Below are positions 17,846 to 26,569 of a stretch of 64,000 nucleotides of DNA, one piece after another. The notes beneath the pieces were generated by a model that was given only the letters and a program-made list of their open reading frames with translations, did not search any database and had not been told where the DNA came from. Both the position numbers and the translations under genes were made by a program. Source of the stretch: CAVXZE01 sp963766175 (GTDB lineage Bacteria > Myxococcota_A > UBA9160 > UBA6930); contig CAVXZE010000032.1 of NCBI GenBank assembly GCA_963766175.1, positions 1 through 64,000 on the forward strand. Reading direction: 5' to 3'. The stretch's first letter is position 1, and each line of letters begins with the position of its first letter.

Positions 17846-20800
17846 GACCCGGCTCCTGCTCTACCTGCTTGCCCTGCTTGTGCTGATCGGGGCGGGCGGG
17901 GCCTCGGCACAGGGCAAGAAGCCCGTCGTCCTGCTCTTCGACGAGGAGGAGCAGCTCAAGGAGAAGCACGCCGACACCAACGGCGATGGCCGATACGATG
18001 AGTTCATCTACTACAGCAAGGGCAGTCCGGTTCGCGCCGAGCAGGACACCAACCACGACGGAAACCGCGACACGACGATCCGCTTCGGACCCGACTCCAA
18101 GCCCCTCGTGCAGGAGCGCGACACCAACGCCGACGGACGGGCGGATCAGTGGATCGATTTCGAAGCCGGCGTCCCCAGACGGCAGCGGGACGACCACAAC
18201 TTCGACGGCAAGGCGGACTCGACCATCGAGTACCAGGCCGGCGTGCCGGTGCGCAAAGAAGAGGACGTCAACTTCGACGGCCGCCCGGACCGAACCATCA
18301 CCTACGCCGGTGGTGAGCCCTCCGTGGTCGAAGAGGATCACACAGCCGACGGTCGCCCCGACCTCCGAGCGGAGTTCAACCCCGACGGCACCAAGAAGGT
18401 CGAGCAGCAGGACACGAACGCCGACGGAAGCTTCGACGTCACCATCCAGTACGACCACGGCGAGAAGACCCGCGTCGAGGAGGACACGGACCAGAACGGT
18501 CGAGTGGATAGCGTGACCTACTACCGCGGGGGTCAGATCGTCCGACGCCGCGCCGATACCAGCGGCGACCGCCACTTCGACACGGAATCGACCTACCGCG
18601 GCGGCAAGGAGCACCGCCAGGTTCGAGATGGAGACGCAGACGGAAACCCGGAGGTGGTCATCCTCTTTCTTCCCAACGGCGATCGGGAGCGAGAGGAATT
18701 CGATCCCGACGACGACGGCCGCGTGAGCCTGGTGCGCAGCTACAGGGAAGGCGTGAAGATCCTGGAAACGGAGGACACCGACGGGGACGGTCGTTTCGAC
18801 TTCGAGAGTCAGTTCGAGGGAGGCGTCATCAGTCGAAGCGAGGCCGACACCAACCACGATGGCAAGAAGGACGTCTTCGTCACCTTCCGCGATGGCGTGC
18901 GCGCCGGTCAGGAAGAGGATCAGAACCACGACGGCGAGATCGACGTGTCCTTCACCTACGAGCCAGGTGGCGAGCAGATCCGTTCGGAGCAGCGCGACGT
19001 GGATTTCGACGGCCGCTTCGAAACCGCGGGCACCTACGAGGGAGGGCGGATCCTCCGCAAGGAGATCGACAACACCGGAAAGGGGAGGCCGGATCGGATC
19101 GAGCACTACGGCGAGGAACGCCTCCTGCGAGTCGAACTCGACGAGAATCTCGACTCGCGCTCCGATCTCTGGAATTTCTACGATCCGGAGGGCCGGCTGG
19201 AAAAACAGGAGCAGGACCGCAACGACGACGGAAGTCCCGACACCTGGGTCACCCTCGACGTCGAAACGGGCAAGGAAACCCGGATCCTCGAAGATTCCGA
19301 CGCCGACGGGAAGGTGGATATCTGGCGAACCAATGATCCTCGTGGCGTGGCCCTCTCGCTGGAGGAAGACAAGAACAGCGATGGCAAGCCGGACCGCTTC
19401 GTGAAGTTCGCCGGCGGAACGCCCGCCAGCTTCGAAGAGGACACGGACTTCGACGGGAAGCCGGACGTGCGCGGAAAGCTGTCTCCCGATGGCCAACTGG
19501 TCAGCGAAGAGCGCTCCACCGGAACGGCGGAGGGCTTCGACCTCGAGGTCGCCTACCGCGATGGAGAGAAGATTCGCGAGGAAAAGGACACCCGCGGCGA
19601 CGGCAAGGCCGACGTGATCACCCGCTTCGAGGGCGGAGTCGAAACCCTGCAGGAGCAGGACACCACTGGCGACGGAAAGTTCGATACCCGGATTCATTTC
19701 GAGAAGGGCAAGCCCTCCCGGCAGGATCGCGATACCACCGGTGACGGAGAGAGCGACCAGGTCACATATTTCGGTCCCGACGGCTCGACACTTCGAGAGG
19801 AGGTCGACACCAACGCCGATCGCCAGCCGGATTTCAAGCGCTTCTACGCGAACGGCGAAACCGCCCGTGAAGAGCAGGACAAGGACTTCGATGGCCGCTT
19901 CGAGCTCGTGACCACCTTCGAGAAAGGAACGCCGCGGCGTTCGGAGGAAGATCTCGACGGGGACAGCAAGGCCGACGTCGTGGTCCAGTACGAAGGCGGA
20001 CGCAAGAAGATCCAGACCGAGGACCGGGACCTGGACGGCTCCGTGGACGTGGTCACTCACTTCGGCGGCGACGAGAAGCCGGCCAAGATCGAGGAGGACA
20101 GCGACGGCGACGGGCGTCGGGAGACGGCCACCTTCCTCGAGAATGGGGTGCTCGTCCGCACCGAGAAGGACCGCGATGGAGATGGCCGCGCCGACGTCAT
20201 CGCCAGCTACGCCGATGGCAAGATCGCCCGCACCGAGCAGGACGACGACTTCGACGGCGTTTTCGAGAAGAAGGTCGCCTCCGGCAAGGGCGGCTCCCAG
20301 CTCCAGGAAGTCGACAAGAGCGGCGACGGCAAGACCGATCTCTGGATCACACTCGACGCCGATGGTGAGGTCTCCCGTCAGGAGGAGGACCGGAACTTCG
20401 ATGGAAAGGCGGACGTCATCTCGAGCTACAAGGGCGGCACGCTTCGCCATCTCCGCCAGGACACGAAGCTCAAGGGCTGCTTCGACCTCGAGGAGCACTA
20501 CGACTCCAAGGGGGAGCTCACCCGGCAGCTCACCGATGAGGACGGCGACTGCAAGATCGATCTCTGGTCGGGCCTGGAGAACGGCAAGGTCGCGTGGCAG
20601 GCAAAGGACCAGCGCCGCACCGGCCGGGCGACCGTCCTGACTCGCTACAACGGAACCGGCACCGCCACCATCCAGGAGATGCTCGGTGAGGGAAAGAAGA
20701 CGCCGGACAAGAAGCTGTTCATCAACGCGGACGGCAGCATCCGCAGTCAGTGTGTCGATCTCGACGGCAATGGCGCCTTCGAGGTCCTCTACCGGATCGA

Positions 20801-21110
20801 CGGAGGAGTCGTCAGCGAGGGATTGGTCGATACGGATGGCGACGGCGTCGCCGAGCAACGCCAGATCTACTCTGGCGGGCAGCTCTCTCGCGTCGAGGTC
20901 GACACCAATGACGACGGGCGCCCGGACGTCGTCCAGTACGTGGTCGACGGAAACATCGTCCGCCAGTGCGAAGACTCCGAGTTCGACGGCCAGATCGACC
21001 GCTGCTTCGAGGGCGAGAGCCTGGTCGGCGTCAGTGGCGTGACCGACGTCAGAGCCCCTCTCGAAAAGCTCGGCTGCGGGAGCCTTCACCCCTTCTGGCG
21101 GAGGCGCTGA
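17832..21110 (+). CDS. Giant secreted protein of about 42 calcium-loop repeats
   Basis: The TTG at 17832 starts a 1092-residue protein with a signal peptide (RLLLYLLALLVLIGAGGASAQ), overlapping the TonB-like gene by 14 bases. From residue 48 to about 1070 it is almost entirely a 24-25-residue repeat. Each unit has an EF-hand/dockerin-type loop (DTNxDGxxD), then a short beta-hairpin ending in G and a charged run (for example YYSKGSPVRAEQ), recalling MORN/YwqK-type repeats. Units near 22 and 37-38 are degenerate. Several cysteines cluster in the last units. No catalytic domain is seen. Calcium-dependent folding outside the cytoplasm is inferred from the loops. It may be a periplasmic, outer-membrane-associated or exported scaffold served by the TonB/ExbBD system. 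Confidence 0.85.
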   Translation: MRRTKTRLLLYLLALLVLIGAGGASAQGKKPVVLLFDEEEQLKEKHADTNGDGRYDEFIYYSKGSPVRAEQDTNHDGNRDTTIRFGPDSKPLVQERDTNADGRADQWIDFEAGVPRRQRDDHNFDGKADSTIEYQAGVPVRKEEDVNFDGRPDRTITYAGGEPSVVEEDHTADGRPDLRAEFNPDGTKKVEQQDTNADGSFDVTIQYDHGEKTRVEEDTDQNGRVDSVTYYRGGQIVRRRADTSGDRHFDTESTYRGGKEHRQVRDGDADGNPEVVILFLPNGDREREEFDPDDDGRVSLVRSYREGVKILETEDTDGDGRFDFESQFEGGVISRSEADTNHDGKKDVFVTFRDGVRAGQEEDQNHDGEIDVSFTYEPGGEQIRSEQRDVDFDGRFETAGTYEGGRILRKEIDNTGKGRPDRIEHYGEERLLRVELDENLDSRSDLWNFYDPEGRLEKQEQDRNDDGSPDTWVTLDVETGKETRILEDSDADGKVDIWRTNDPRGVALSLEEDKNSDGKPDRFVKFAGGTPASFEEDTDFDGKPDVRGKLSPDGQLVSEERSTGTAEGFDLEVAYRDGEKIREEKDTRGDGKADVITRFEGGVETLQEQDTTGDGKFDTRIHFEKGKPSRQDRDTTGDGESDQVTYFGPDGSTLREEVDTNADRQPDFKRFYANGETAREEQDKDFDGRFELVTTFEKGTPRRSEEDLDGDSKADVVVQYEGGRKKIQTEDRDLDGSVDVVTHFGGDEKPAKIEEDSDGDGRRETATFLENGVLVRTEKDRDGDGRADVIASYADGKIARTEQDDDFDGVFEKKVASGKGGSQLQEVDKSGDGKTDLWITLDADGEVSRQEEDRNFDGKADVISSYKGGTLRHLRQDTKLKGCFDLEEHYDSKGELTRQLTDEDGDCKIDLWSGLENGKVAWQAKDQRRTGRATVLTRYNGTGTATIQEMLGEGKKTPDKKLFINADGSIRSQCVDLDGNGAFEVLYRIDGGVVSEGLVDTDGDGVAEQRQIYSGGQLSRVEVDTNDDGRPDVVQYVVDGNIVRQCEDSEFDGQIDRCFEGESLVGVSGVTDVRAPLEKLGCGSLHPFWRRR
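17973..21040 (+). repeat. Coding tandem repeat, about 42 units of 72-75 bases
   Basis: Each unit encodes 24-25 residues with the pattern D-x-[ND]-x-D-G-x-x-D followed by about 15 residues. At the DNA level the units are diverged, sharing mainly the GACACCAACGCCGACGG-type loop codons. This suggests an old expansion under selection rather than a recent slippage array. The repeat also keeps an opposite-strand frame open for over 1100 codons by chance. Confidence 0.8.
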
Positions 21111-21265
21111 CCGGGTCCGGCGATTCCCGCTGCGCGCCCTCGGATGGCCGAACACGGCGAACCCGCCGTTTTCGGCGCTCCTTTCTCCCTCTCCTGAAGC
21201 CTCTGCCTCGAAGACGGAGGCATGCCGGTTGCATCGTCCTGCCTCGCCCCGAGCCGGGAGAACTC

Positions 21266-22600
21266 ATGCGACCGATACGCTCCGTTCTTTGGATTGGCAG
21301 CACGCGAAGCCTCGAAGAGAGCCGCGTGAACGACGCCCCCACCCTCGACCTGGCATGGGCGCCGGACGTAGAGGGAGCCCTCGAGCTCCCGCTCAACTGC
21401 TTCGACGGCGTGATTCTCGACGGACCGAACCCCGAGACCCTGGAGGACGACATCGGCCGACTGACCGGCGCCCCGGAGCTTCCGCCCCTGCTCGTGCATC
21501 TTCCCGCTGGAGATCCGGCCCTCGCCCGGAGGATCACAGAGGCCGGTGCGCGAGAAGTCGTCCTCGCCGACGAAAGCCGGGGACGAGCCTCCGCACTGGA
21601 CCTGGTCGAGCGGCTGGAGAGGTCCGCGCCGCCGCACAGTACCGGCCCCGCGAAGGTGGAGGGGATCATCGGCGAGAGCCCGGCCATGCGCGAAACCTTC
21701 GCCCTGGTTCATCGCGCCAGACGATCCGAGGCGACGGTCCTGCTGAGTGGCGAAACCGGAACGGGAAAGGAGCTGCTGGGTCGCGCGATCCACTCGGGCG
21801 GGCGGCGGCGCGCCGGCCCGTTCGTCGCGGTGAACTGCGCCGCCTTTCCCGACTCCCTGCTGGAGAGCGAGCTCTTCGGGCATCTGAAGGGCGCCTTCAC
21901 CGGTGCCGATCGCGAGAAGCGAGGGCTCTTCGAGGTCGCGGGCAGCGGCACGCTCTTCCTGGACGAGATTGGAGAAACCTCCGGGCCGCTTCAGGCCAAG
22001 CTGCTGCGCGTCCTCCAGGAGAGGGAGGTCCGTCCCCTGGGCGGCACGCGCACTCGCCGCATCGACGTCCGCGTGATCGCGGCGACGAATCGCGACCTGC
22101 GCTTCGAGGTCTCCAATGGACACTTCCGCGAGGACCTCTTTTACCGGCTCGCGGTCTTCCCGATCACCGTCCCCCCCCTGCGCAAGCACCCCGAGGACAT
22201 CCTGCCGCTGGTGGAGCACTTCCTGCGTCGCTACGGCCGTCGCGAGCGGAAGCTCGGCTGCCACCTCTCCCGCGACGCCGCTCACCTGCTGCTCAGCTAC
22301 AGCTGGCCTGGGAACGTGCGCGAACTCGAAAACGAGATCCAGCGCACCCTGGCGCTCTCGGATTCTGAAGGCGAGATCACACCGGCTCTGCTCTCGGACT
22401 CCATCACCCGCCTCATCGAGCCGGTCGAAGCCGTGATGCGCGAGGGCGAGTCACTGCAGGAGACCCTGGAACGGATCGAAGCCTGGCTGCTCCGCCGTGC
22501 TCTCGAGGCCCATGACGGCCACCGCACCCGTACCGCCCGGCGACTCGGCGTCACGCGCGAGGGCCTCTACAAGAAGATGAAGCGGCTGGGGATCGAGTGA
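21266..22600 (+). CDS. Sigma-54-dependent transcriptional activator
   Basis: ATG 21266 has GGGAG five bases upstream and gives 444 residues. The N-terminal 120 residues look like a degenerate receiver domain (GVILDGPNP keeps a possible phospho-Asp). The AAA+ domain follows, with Walker A GETGTGKE (about residue 162), the sigma-54 contact loop GAFTGAD (about residue 210), and ATNRDLR and WPGNVRELENE segments. The C-terminal Fis-type helix-turn-helix reads TARRLGVTREGLYKKMKRL. It lies 155 bases after the repeat-protein gene on the same strand and could control that locus. No cognate histidine kinase is adjacent. Confidence 0.92.
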   Translation: MRPIRSVLWIGSTRSLEESRVNDAPTLDLAWAPDVEGALELPLNCFDGVILDGPNPETLEDDIGRLTGAPELPPLLVHLPAGDPALARRITEAGAREVVLADESRGRASALDLVERLERSAPPHSTGPAKVEGIIGESPAMRETFALVHRARRSEATVLLSGETGTGKELLGRAIHSGGRRRAGPFVAVNCAAFPDSLLESELFGHLKGAFTGADREKRGLFEVAGSGTLFLDEIGETSGPLQAKLLRVLQEREVRPLGGTRTRRIDVRVIAATNRDLRFEVSNGHFREDLFYRLAVFPITVPPLRKHPEDILPLVEHFLRRYGRRERKLGCHLSRDAAHLLLSYSWPGNVRELENEIQRTLALSDSEGEITPALLSDSITRLIEPVEAVMREGESLQETLERIEAWLLRRALEAHDGHRTRTARRLGVTREGLYKKMKRLGIE

Positions 22601-22703
22601 GCGCTCGAGCTTCCGGTGTGTGAAGCTATCTTCGATCTCATACTCGTGACGTCGGATGTGAAGTTACAGAGCGTCAGCCGATTCATCGCCACAGGATCCA
22701 GCC

Positions 22704-23264
22704 ATGCAGGTCGTACTCGAAAGCTCCGTCGGCGAAATCGTCATCGACGTCCTGGCGGAGAAGGCGCCCAAGACCGCCGCCTATTTCCTCGGATTCGTCG
22801 ACCGCGGTGACTACGACGGCGCGACTTTCTACCGGTCCACGAGACTCTCGGTTCCCAGTGGCCCGAGGTTGATCCAGGGCGGTCTCCTCGCTGACGCACT
22901 GACGGGCACTGCATCGCAATCCTCGGGCGGGACGAGCGTTGCGCTACTGGAAGAGATCGAAACGACGGCGCAGACCGGCCTCGCGCATCAATACGCGACG
23001 GTTTCGTTGGCCCGGGATCTCCTGGGCACCGGTTTCGCCCTGCCCGAGTTCTTCATCTGCCTGGGTGACTTTCCACAGCTGGACTTCGGCGGCCGCAAAC
23101 AACCCGACGACAAAGGATTTCCAGCGTTTGGCAAGGTCGTCGCGGCGATGGATGTGGTGATGAGAATCTCCGAAGGCGAGACGGCGGGCACCACACCGAT
23201 CGAGATGCTCGAGGGCCAGATCCTGACGGAACCCGTGACGATCCCGAGAGTCCATAGGAGATGA
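22704..23264 (+). CDS. Cyclophilin-type peptidyl-prolyl isomerase
   Basis: This 186-residue cyclophilin-like protein begins with the family start SSVGEIVIDV and contains APKTAAYFLGFVDRGDYDGATFYR. The usual catalytic Arg-Val segment reads FYRSTRLSVPSGPRLIQGG, and FGKVVAAMDVVMRIS closes the domain. The middle part departs from the consensus (PEFFICLGDFPQLDFG replaces the common SQFFI segment), so isomerase activity may be weak. There is no signal peptide, so it is cytoplasmic. It lies about 100 bases after the sigma-54 activator and about 400 before the citrate synthase. Confidence 0.8.
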   Translation: MQVVLESSVGEIVIDVLAEKAPKTAAYFLGFVDRGDYDGATFYRSTRLSVPSGPRLIQGGLLADALTGTASQSSGGTSVALLEEIETTAQTGLAHQYATVSLARDLLGTGFALPEFFICLGDFPQLDFGGRKQPDDKGFPAFGKVVAAMDVVMRISEGETAGTTPIEMLEGQILTEPVTIPRVHRR

Positions 23265-23661
23265 CATCCACCTCCTCGCCGGACCCGCGCCGCCACCTTG
23301 CCCTCGCGGCACCTGCCAGCCGAGCCAGCACCCGCGGCGGTCGTCGAATAGCTGGAAGCCGGTCGAATTCCCCTGGAAAATCGCGGGATCCGGCCTCGGC
23401 CGATGCGCAACAGCGTCCCTGAGGGGCTGTCGGATTCAGGAAAAATTCGCTAGGGTCGCCGCCGGAGTGTGTCCATTCGACCACGTCGAAAAAGCCTTTG
23501 TCGACGGGTCGAGTGCATCTGTTGGTCGGACACTGTTGTGTTTGCGGGGGGTCACGGGTAGCGGGAACCGTGTGCCTCGAGTCGGAGTCGAGTGATCCGA
23601 GCCAATCACCCCGTTTTGTTTCCCGATCCGGAATAGATGACTCTCGAAAGAGGAGGTAGCA
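23265..23661 (+). other. 397-base gene-free region before citrate synthase
   Basis: No convincing coding frame or RNA gene is seen. A cluster of TCGA-centred palindromes lies at 23476-23506 (TTCGA-CCACG-TCGAA, overlapped by CGTCGA...TCGACG), a possible regulator site. AAGAGGAGG lies just before the citrate synthase ATG. The promoter for that gene must lie here, but I cannot pick hexamers with confidence. Confidence 0.35.
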
Positions 23662-24963
23662 ATGCCGCTCAAGGATGTCTTGAGGGAGAAGATCGAGGCG
23701 CACCGTCCGCGGACCCAGCAGTTGGTCAAGCAGCACGGCGACGTCAAGATAGGTGAGGTCACCATCGCCCAGGCCATCGGTGGCGCGCGAGGCGTGCGCT
23801 GCCTCGTCACCGACATCTCGTATCTGGACCCCGAGGAGGGGATTCGCTTCCGAGGAATGACCATCCCGGAGGTAATGGAGGCGCTACCGAGGCCGAAGGG
23901 GAAGGATTTCCCCTACGTCGAAGGTTTCTGGTATCTCCTGCTGACGGGTGATGTACCGACCGCGAAACAGGCCCTGGAGGTCGTCGAGGATTTCAAGGCC
24001 AGGAGCCCTGTACCCCAGTACGTCTTCGATCTGCTCCGGACACTGCCGCGGGACACCCATCCGATGACGATGTTTTCCGCGGCCATCGTCGCCATGCAGC
24101 GCGAGTCGAAGTTCGCGAAGAACTACAAGGAATCCTACGACCGGATGACCGCCTGGGAGTCCATGTACGAGGACTCCACGGACATTCTGGCGAGGATCCC
24201 GACCATCGCTGCGTACATCTACAGGATGAAGTATCGCAACGACACGCCGATCGCACCGAATCCGGATCTCGATCTCGGGGGCAACTTCGCCCACATGATG
24301 GGGATCGATCCCCCGTACGATGACGTCGCGAGGATGTACTTCATCCTTCACTCCGACCACGAGTCCGGGAATGCCTCGGCTCACACCACGCACCTGGTCG
24401 CCTCCACCCTCTCCGATGCGTACTACGCTCTCTCGGGCGGCATCAACGCCCTGGCCGGGCCGCTGCACGGCCTGGCGAACGAGGAGGTGCTCCGCTGGAT
24501 CCAGGACGTCTTCACCAAGCTCGGCGGGAAGATCCCGACTCAGGAAGAGCTGAAGAAGTTCCTGTGGGACACGCTGAACAGTGGCCAGGTCATTCCGGGC
24601 TACGGACACGCCGTGCTTCGGAAGACCGACCCGCGCTACATGTCACAGCGCGAATACTGTCTGAAGCACCTGCCCGACGACGATCTGTTCAAGGTCGTGT
24701 CCGGGATCTACGAGGTCGCTCCGGATATCCTGAGGGAGCAGGGCAAGGCCAAGAACCCGTGGCCCAACGTCGACGCCCAGTCCGGCGTGATTCAGTGGTA
24801 CTACGGGCTCACCGAGTACGAGTTCTACACGGTGCTCTTCGGCGTCGGAAGAGCGATCGGCGTGCTCGCCAACATCACCTGGGACAGGGCTCTCGGTTAC
24901 GCCATCGAGCGGCCCAAGTCGCTTACGACCGCCATGCTCGAGAAGACCGCCGGGATCTCCTAG
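23662..24963 (+). CDS. gltA: Citrate synthase, mitochondrial-like type
   Basis: The enzyme condenses acetyl-CoA and oxaloacetate to citrate at the entry of the TCA cycle. Its 433 residues resemble the eukaryotic mitochondrial enzyme rather than the usual proteobacterial hexameric GltA: SAHTTHLVAS, GGINALAGPLHGLANEEVL, PGYGHAVLRKTDPRY and NPWPNVDAQSG are all mitochondrial-type segments. The catalytic His269, His316 and Asp371 are present. This type is known in Geobacter. AAGAGGAGG precedes the ATG, and a strong hairpin follows the stop, so it is probably monocistronic. Malate dehydrogenase, the neighbouring TCA step, lies far away at 61 kb. Confidence 0.93.
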   Translation: MPLKDVLREKIEAHRPRTQQLVKQHGDVKIGEVTIAQAIGGARGVRCLVTDISYLDPEEGIRFRGMTIPEVMEALPRPKGKDFPYVEGFWYLLLTGDVPTAKQALEVVEDFKARSPVPQYVFDLLRTLPRDTHPMTMFSAAIVAMQRESKFAKNYKESYDRMTAWESMYEDSTDILARIPTIAAYIYRMKYRNDTPIAPNPDLDLGGNFAHMMGIDPPYDDVARMYFILHSDHESGNASAHTTHLVASTLSDAYYALSGGINALAGPLHGLANEEVLRWIQDVFTKLGGKIPTQEELKKFLWDTLNSGQVIPGYGHAVLRKTDPRYMSQREYCLKHLPDDDLFKVVSGIYEVAPDILREQGKAKNPWPNVDAQSGVIQWYYGLTEYEFYTVLFGVGRAIGVLANITWDRALGYAIERPKSLTTAMLEKTAGIS

Positions 24964-24985
24964 AGCATCCAGCGTCACCGCAATT

Positions 24986-25016
24986 GAAGAGGGGCCCTCC
25001 GGCGGGGCCCCTCTTC
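24986..25016 (+). terminator. Intrinsic-type terminator after citrate synthase
   Basis: A perfect 12-base inverted repeat, GAAGAGGGGCCC (24986-24997) and GGGCCCCTCTTC (25005-25016), has a 7-base loop and is followed by a short TCGTTT. It lies 22 bases after the citrate synthase stop. Confidence 0.75.
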
Positions 25017-25075
25017 TCGTTTGGCCACGGCCTACCCTCGACTCGCGCCGAGGCAGGGCGATCGGATTTCGACGA

Positions 25076-26563
25076 ATGGCTGACTACACCCAGGGCAGCA
25101 AGAAGGAGGTCGCCGAGGTCAAGTTCCTCATCCACGACCTCCGCGTCGAGAGGTTCATCAACGAGGTGATCCACTTCCACGTGACCCTCAACACCGACCT
25201 CGAGATCTACGGCGTCGAACAGGCAGTGATTCTGCACGGTGAGGATCTGCAGGTGCTGAAGACGAAGGCCATCGCCCTTCGCAAGGCCTTCCAGGACTAC
25301 TCCAACGCCGTCCAGAACTTTTCGCCGGATCGGACCATCCTGCTGGCCGGCAGGAATTACGTCGAGACCATCCGCAGCACCTGCGCCTTGATCTTGAACC
25401 CCCTCTGGGGGCGCTCCGACAAGGTCCTGGACTTTCTGCCGGCGGAATCCCGCTCGGCCCGCTCGCGAGATCTGTATCGAAACTGCATCCACTGGATCGC
25501 CGGTGTCTCCCGCCGCATCGAGCACTTCCTGGACGAAGAACGGAACCGGGAAGTCCACACGGAATTCGACGTGGGCGCCGAGTTGGAGGATTTCACCCGC
25601 AATGTCGCGCGACCCTACGTCACCGAGAAGGGCGGCACGTCGGTGGAGATCCGGCTCGACAGGCTGGATTCCGCAACCATCGGCGGCAGCCAGCCCAGAT
25701 TCCGACGGATGTACTTCAACCTGATCATGAATGCCGCGGACGCCATGACCGACCGAAGCGGCGGTGTGATCGACGTCAGCGACACCATCGAAGGGGACTA
25801 CGTCGTCCTGCGGGTGCGTGACAACGGGTCCGGCATGACCCAGGAGAAGATCCGTCAACTGCTCACCGACAGGGAGACCCTCGACGGTGAACTCCACTCC
25901 CTGGGGTTCGTGTTCGTGAGACAAACGGTGGCGGAGCTGAACGGAGAGATCTCCATCGACAGCGCGCCGGGTGAGGGAACCACGGTAACCGTCCGCCTCC
26001 CCGTCCTCTCCCGTGAAAGGGAGCGCGCCAATGCCGAGCCGGTTGGCCCCGGCGACGACATGCACAGCGGCTGCGGTCGACTCCTCTACGACGACTACCA
26101 GACCTCCCAGGCGCAGTTTCCCGGCAGCATCTTCGCGATCTCGATCACCGAGGACGACAGCATCGATTTTCTCGCACATCGACCCTACGACCGCTACTGG
26201 ACCATGAATCACGAAGATCTGGCCCCCATGCACTTCGAGGCGACCTTCCGGGGCCGACTCGAGGAGGACGATCTGAAGAGACCCCTCCTGACCCTGAAGG
26301 AGCCCCAGAGCGTCAGGGAGTATTTCGATTTCAAGGAGGTCCCCGAGAACCAGAGAAGCGCCGAGACACACCTTCGGATGGTTCACGACGAGTACATCCG
26401 AATCGCCCGCAAGCTCATCGACACCGGCTTTCCGCCTCAGACCGGTATGGAGTTGACCGGCTTGCCGAAGTTCTTCCCCGATCAGGGGAAGCTTTCGGAC
26501 GGCGAACCGTTTCCGCTGAGCCTCCTGGCGGAGCAGCCGTTGAGCACGGAACATCCCCACTAG
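25076..26563 (+). CDS. Histidine-kinase-like ATPase protein with unassigned C-terminal domain
   Basis: The 495-residue protein has a GHKL ATPase domain in its middle: N-box YFNLIMNAADAM (about residue 214), G1 box RDNGSGM (about residue 248), and GEGTTVTVRLP near residue 305. The N-terminal 200 residues are helical but show no clear HisKA phospho-acceptor box; a candidate His lies in NCIHWIAGVSRRIEHF (about residue 140). The last 170 residues (from about 325) match nothing I recognise and contain PYDRYWTMNHEDLAPMHFEA and MVHDEYIRIARKLI. It has no membrane segment, so it is a soluble signalling protein. The DUF4336 gene starts 6 bases after its stop, probably co-transcribed. Confidence 0.75.
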   Translation: MADYTQGSKKEVAEVKFLIHDLRVERFINEVIHFHVTLNTDLEIYGVEQAVILHGEDLQVLKTKAIALRKAFQDYSNAVQNFSPDRTILLAGRNYVETIRSTCALILNPLWGRSDKVLDFLPAESRSARSRDLYRNCIHWIAGVSRRIEHFLDEERNREVHTEFDVGAELEDFTRNVARPYVTEKGGTSVEIRLDRLDSATIGGSQPRFRRMYFNLIMNAADAMTDRSGGVIDVSDTIEGDYVVLRVRDNGSGMTQEKIRQLLTDRETLDGELHSLGFVFVRQTVAELNGEISIDSAPGEGTTVTVRLPVLSRERERANAEPVGPGDDMHSGCGRLLYDDYQTSQAQFPGSIFAISITEDDSIDFLAHRPYDRYWTMNHEDLAPMHFEATFRGRLEEDDLKRPLLTLKEPQSVREYFDFKEVPENQRSAETHLRMVHDEYIRIARKLIDTGFPPQTGMELTGLPKFFPDQGKLSDGEPFPLSLLAEQPLSTEHPH

Positions 26564-26569
26564 GCAGGC

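Noticed and set aside
17805..21155. 1116-residue open frame on the minus strand opposite the repeat protein
   Set aside because: It is a by-product of the repeated GAC/GGC codons on the plus strand; it is low complexity and has no domain or plausible start context.
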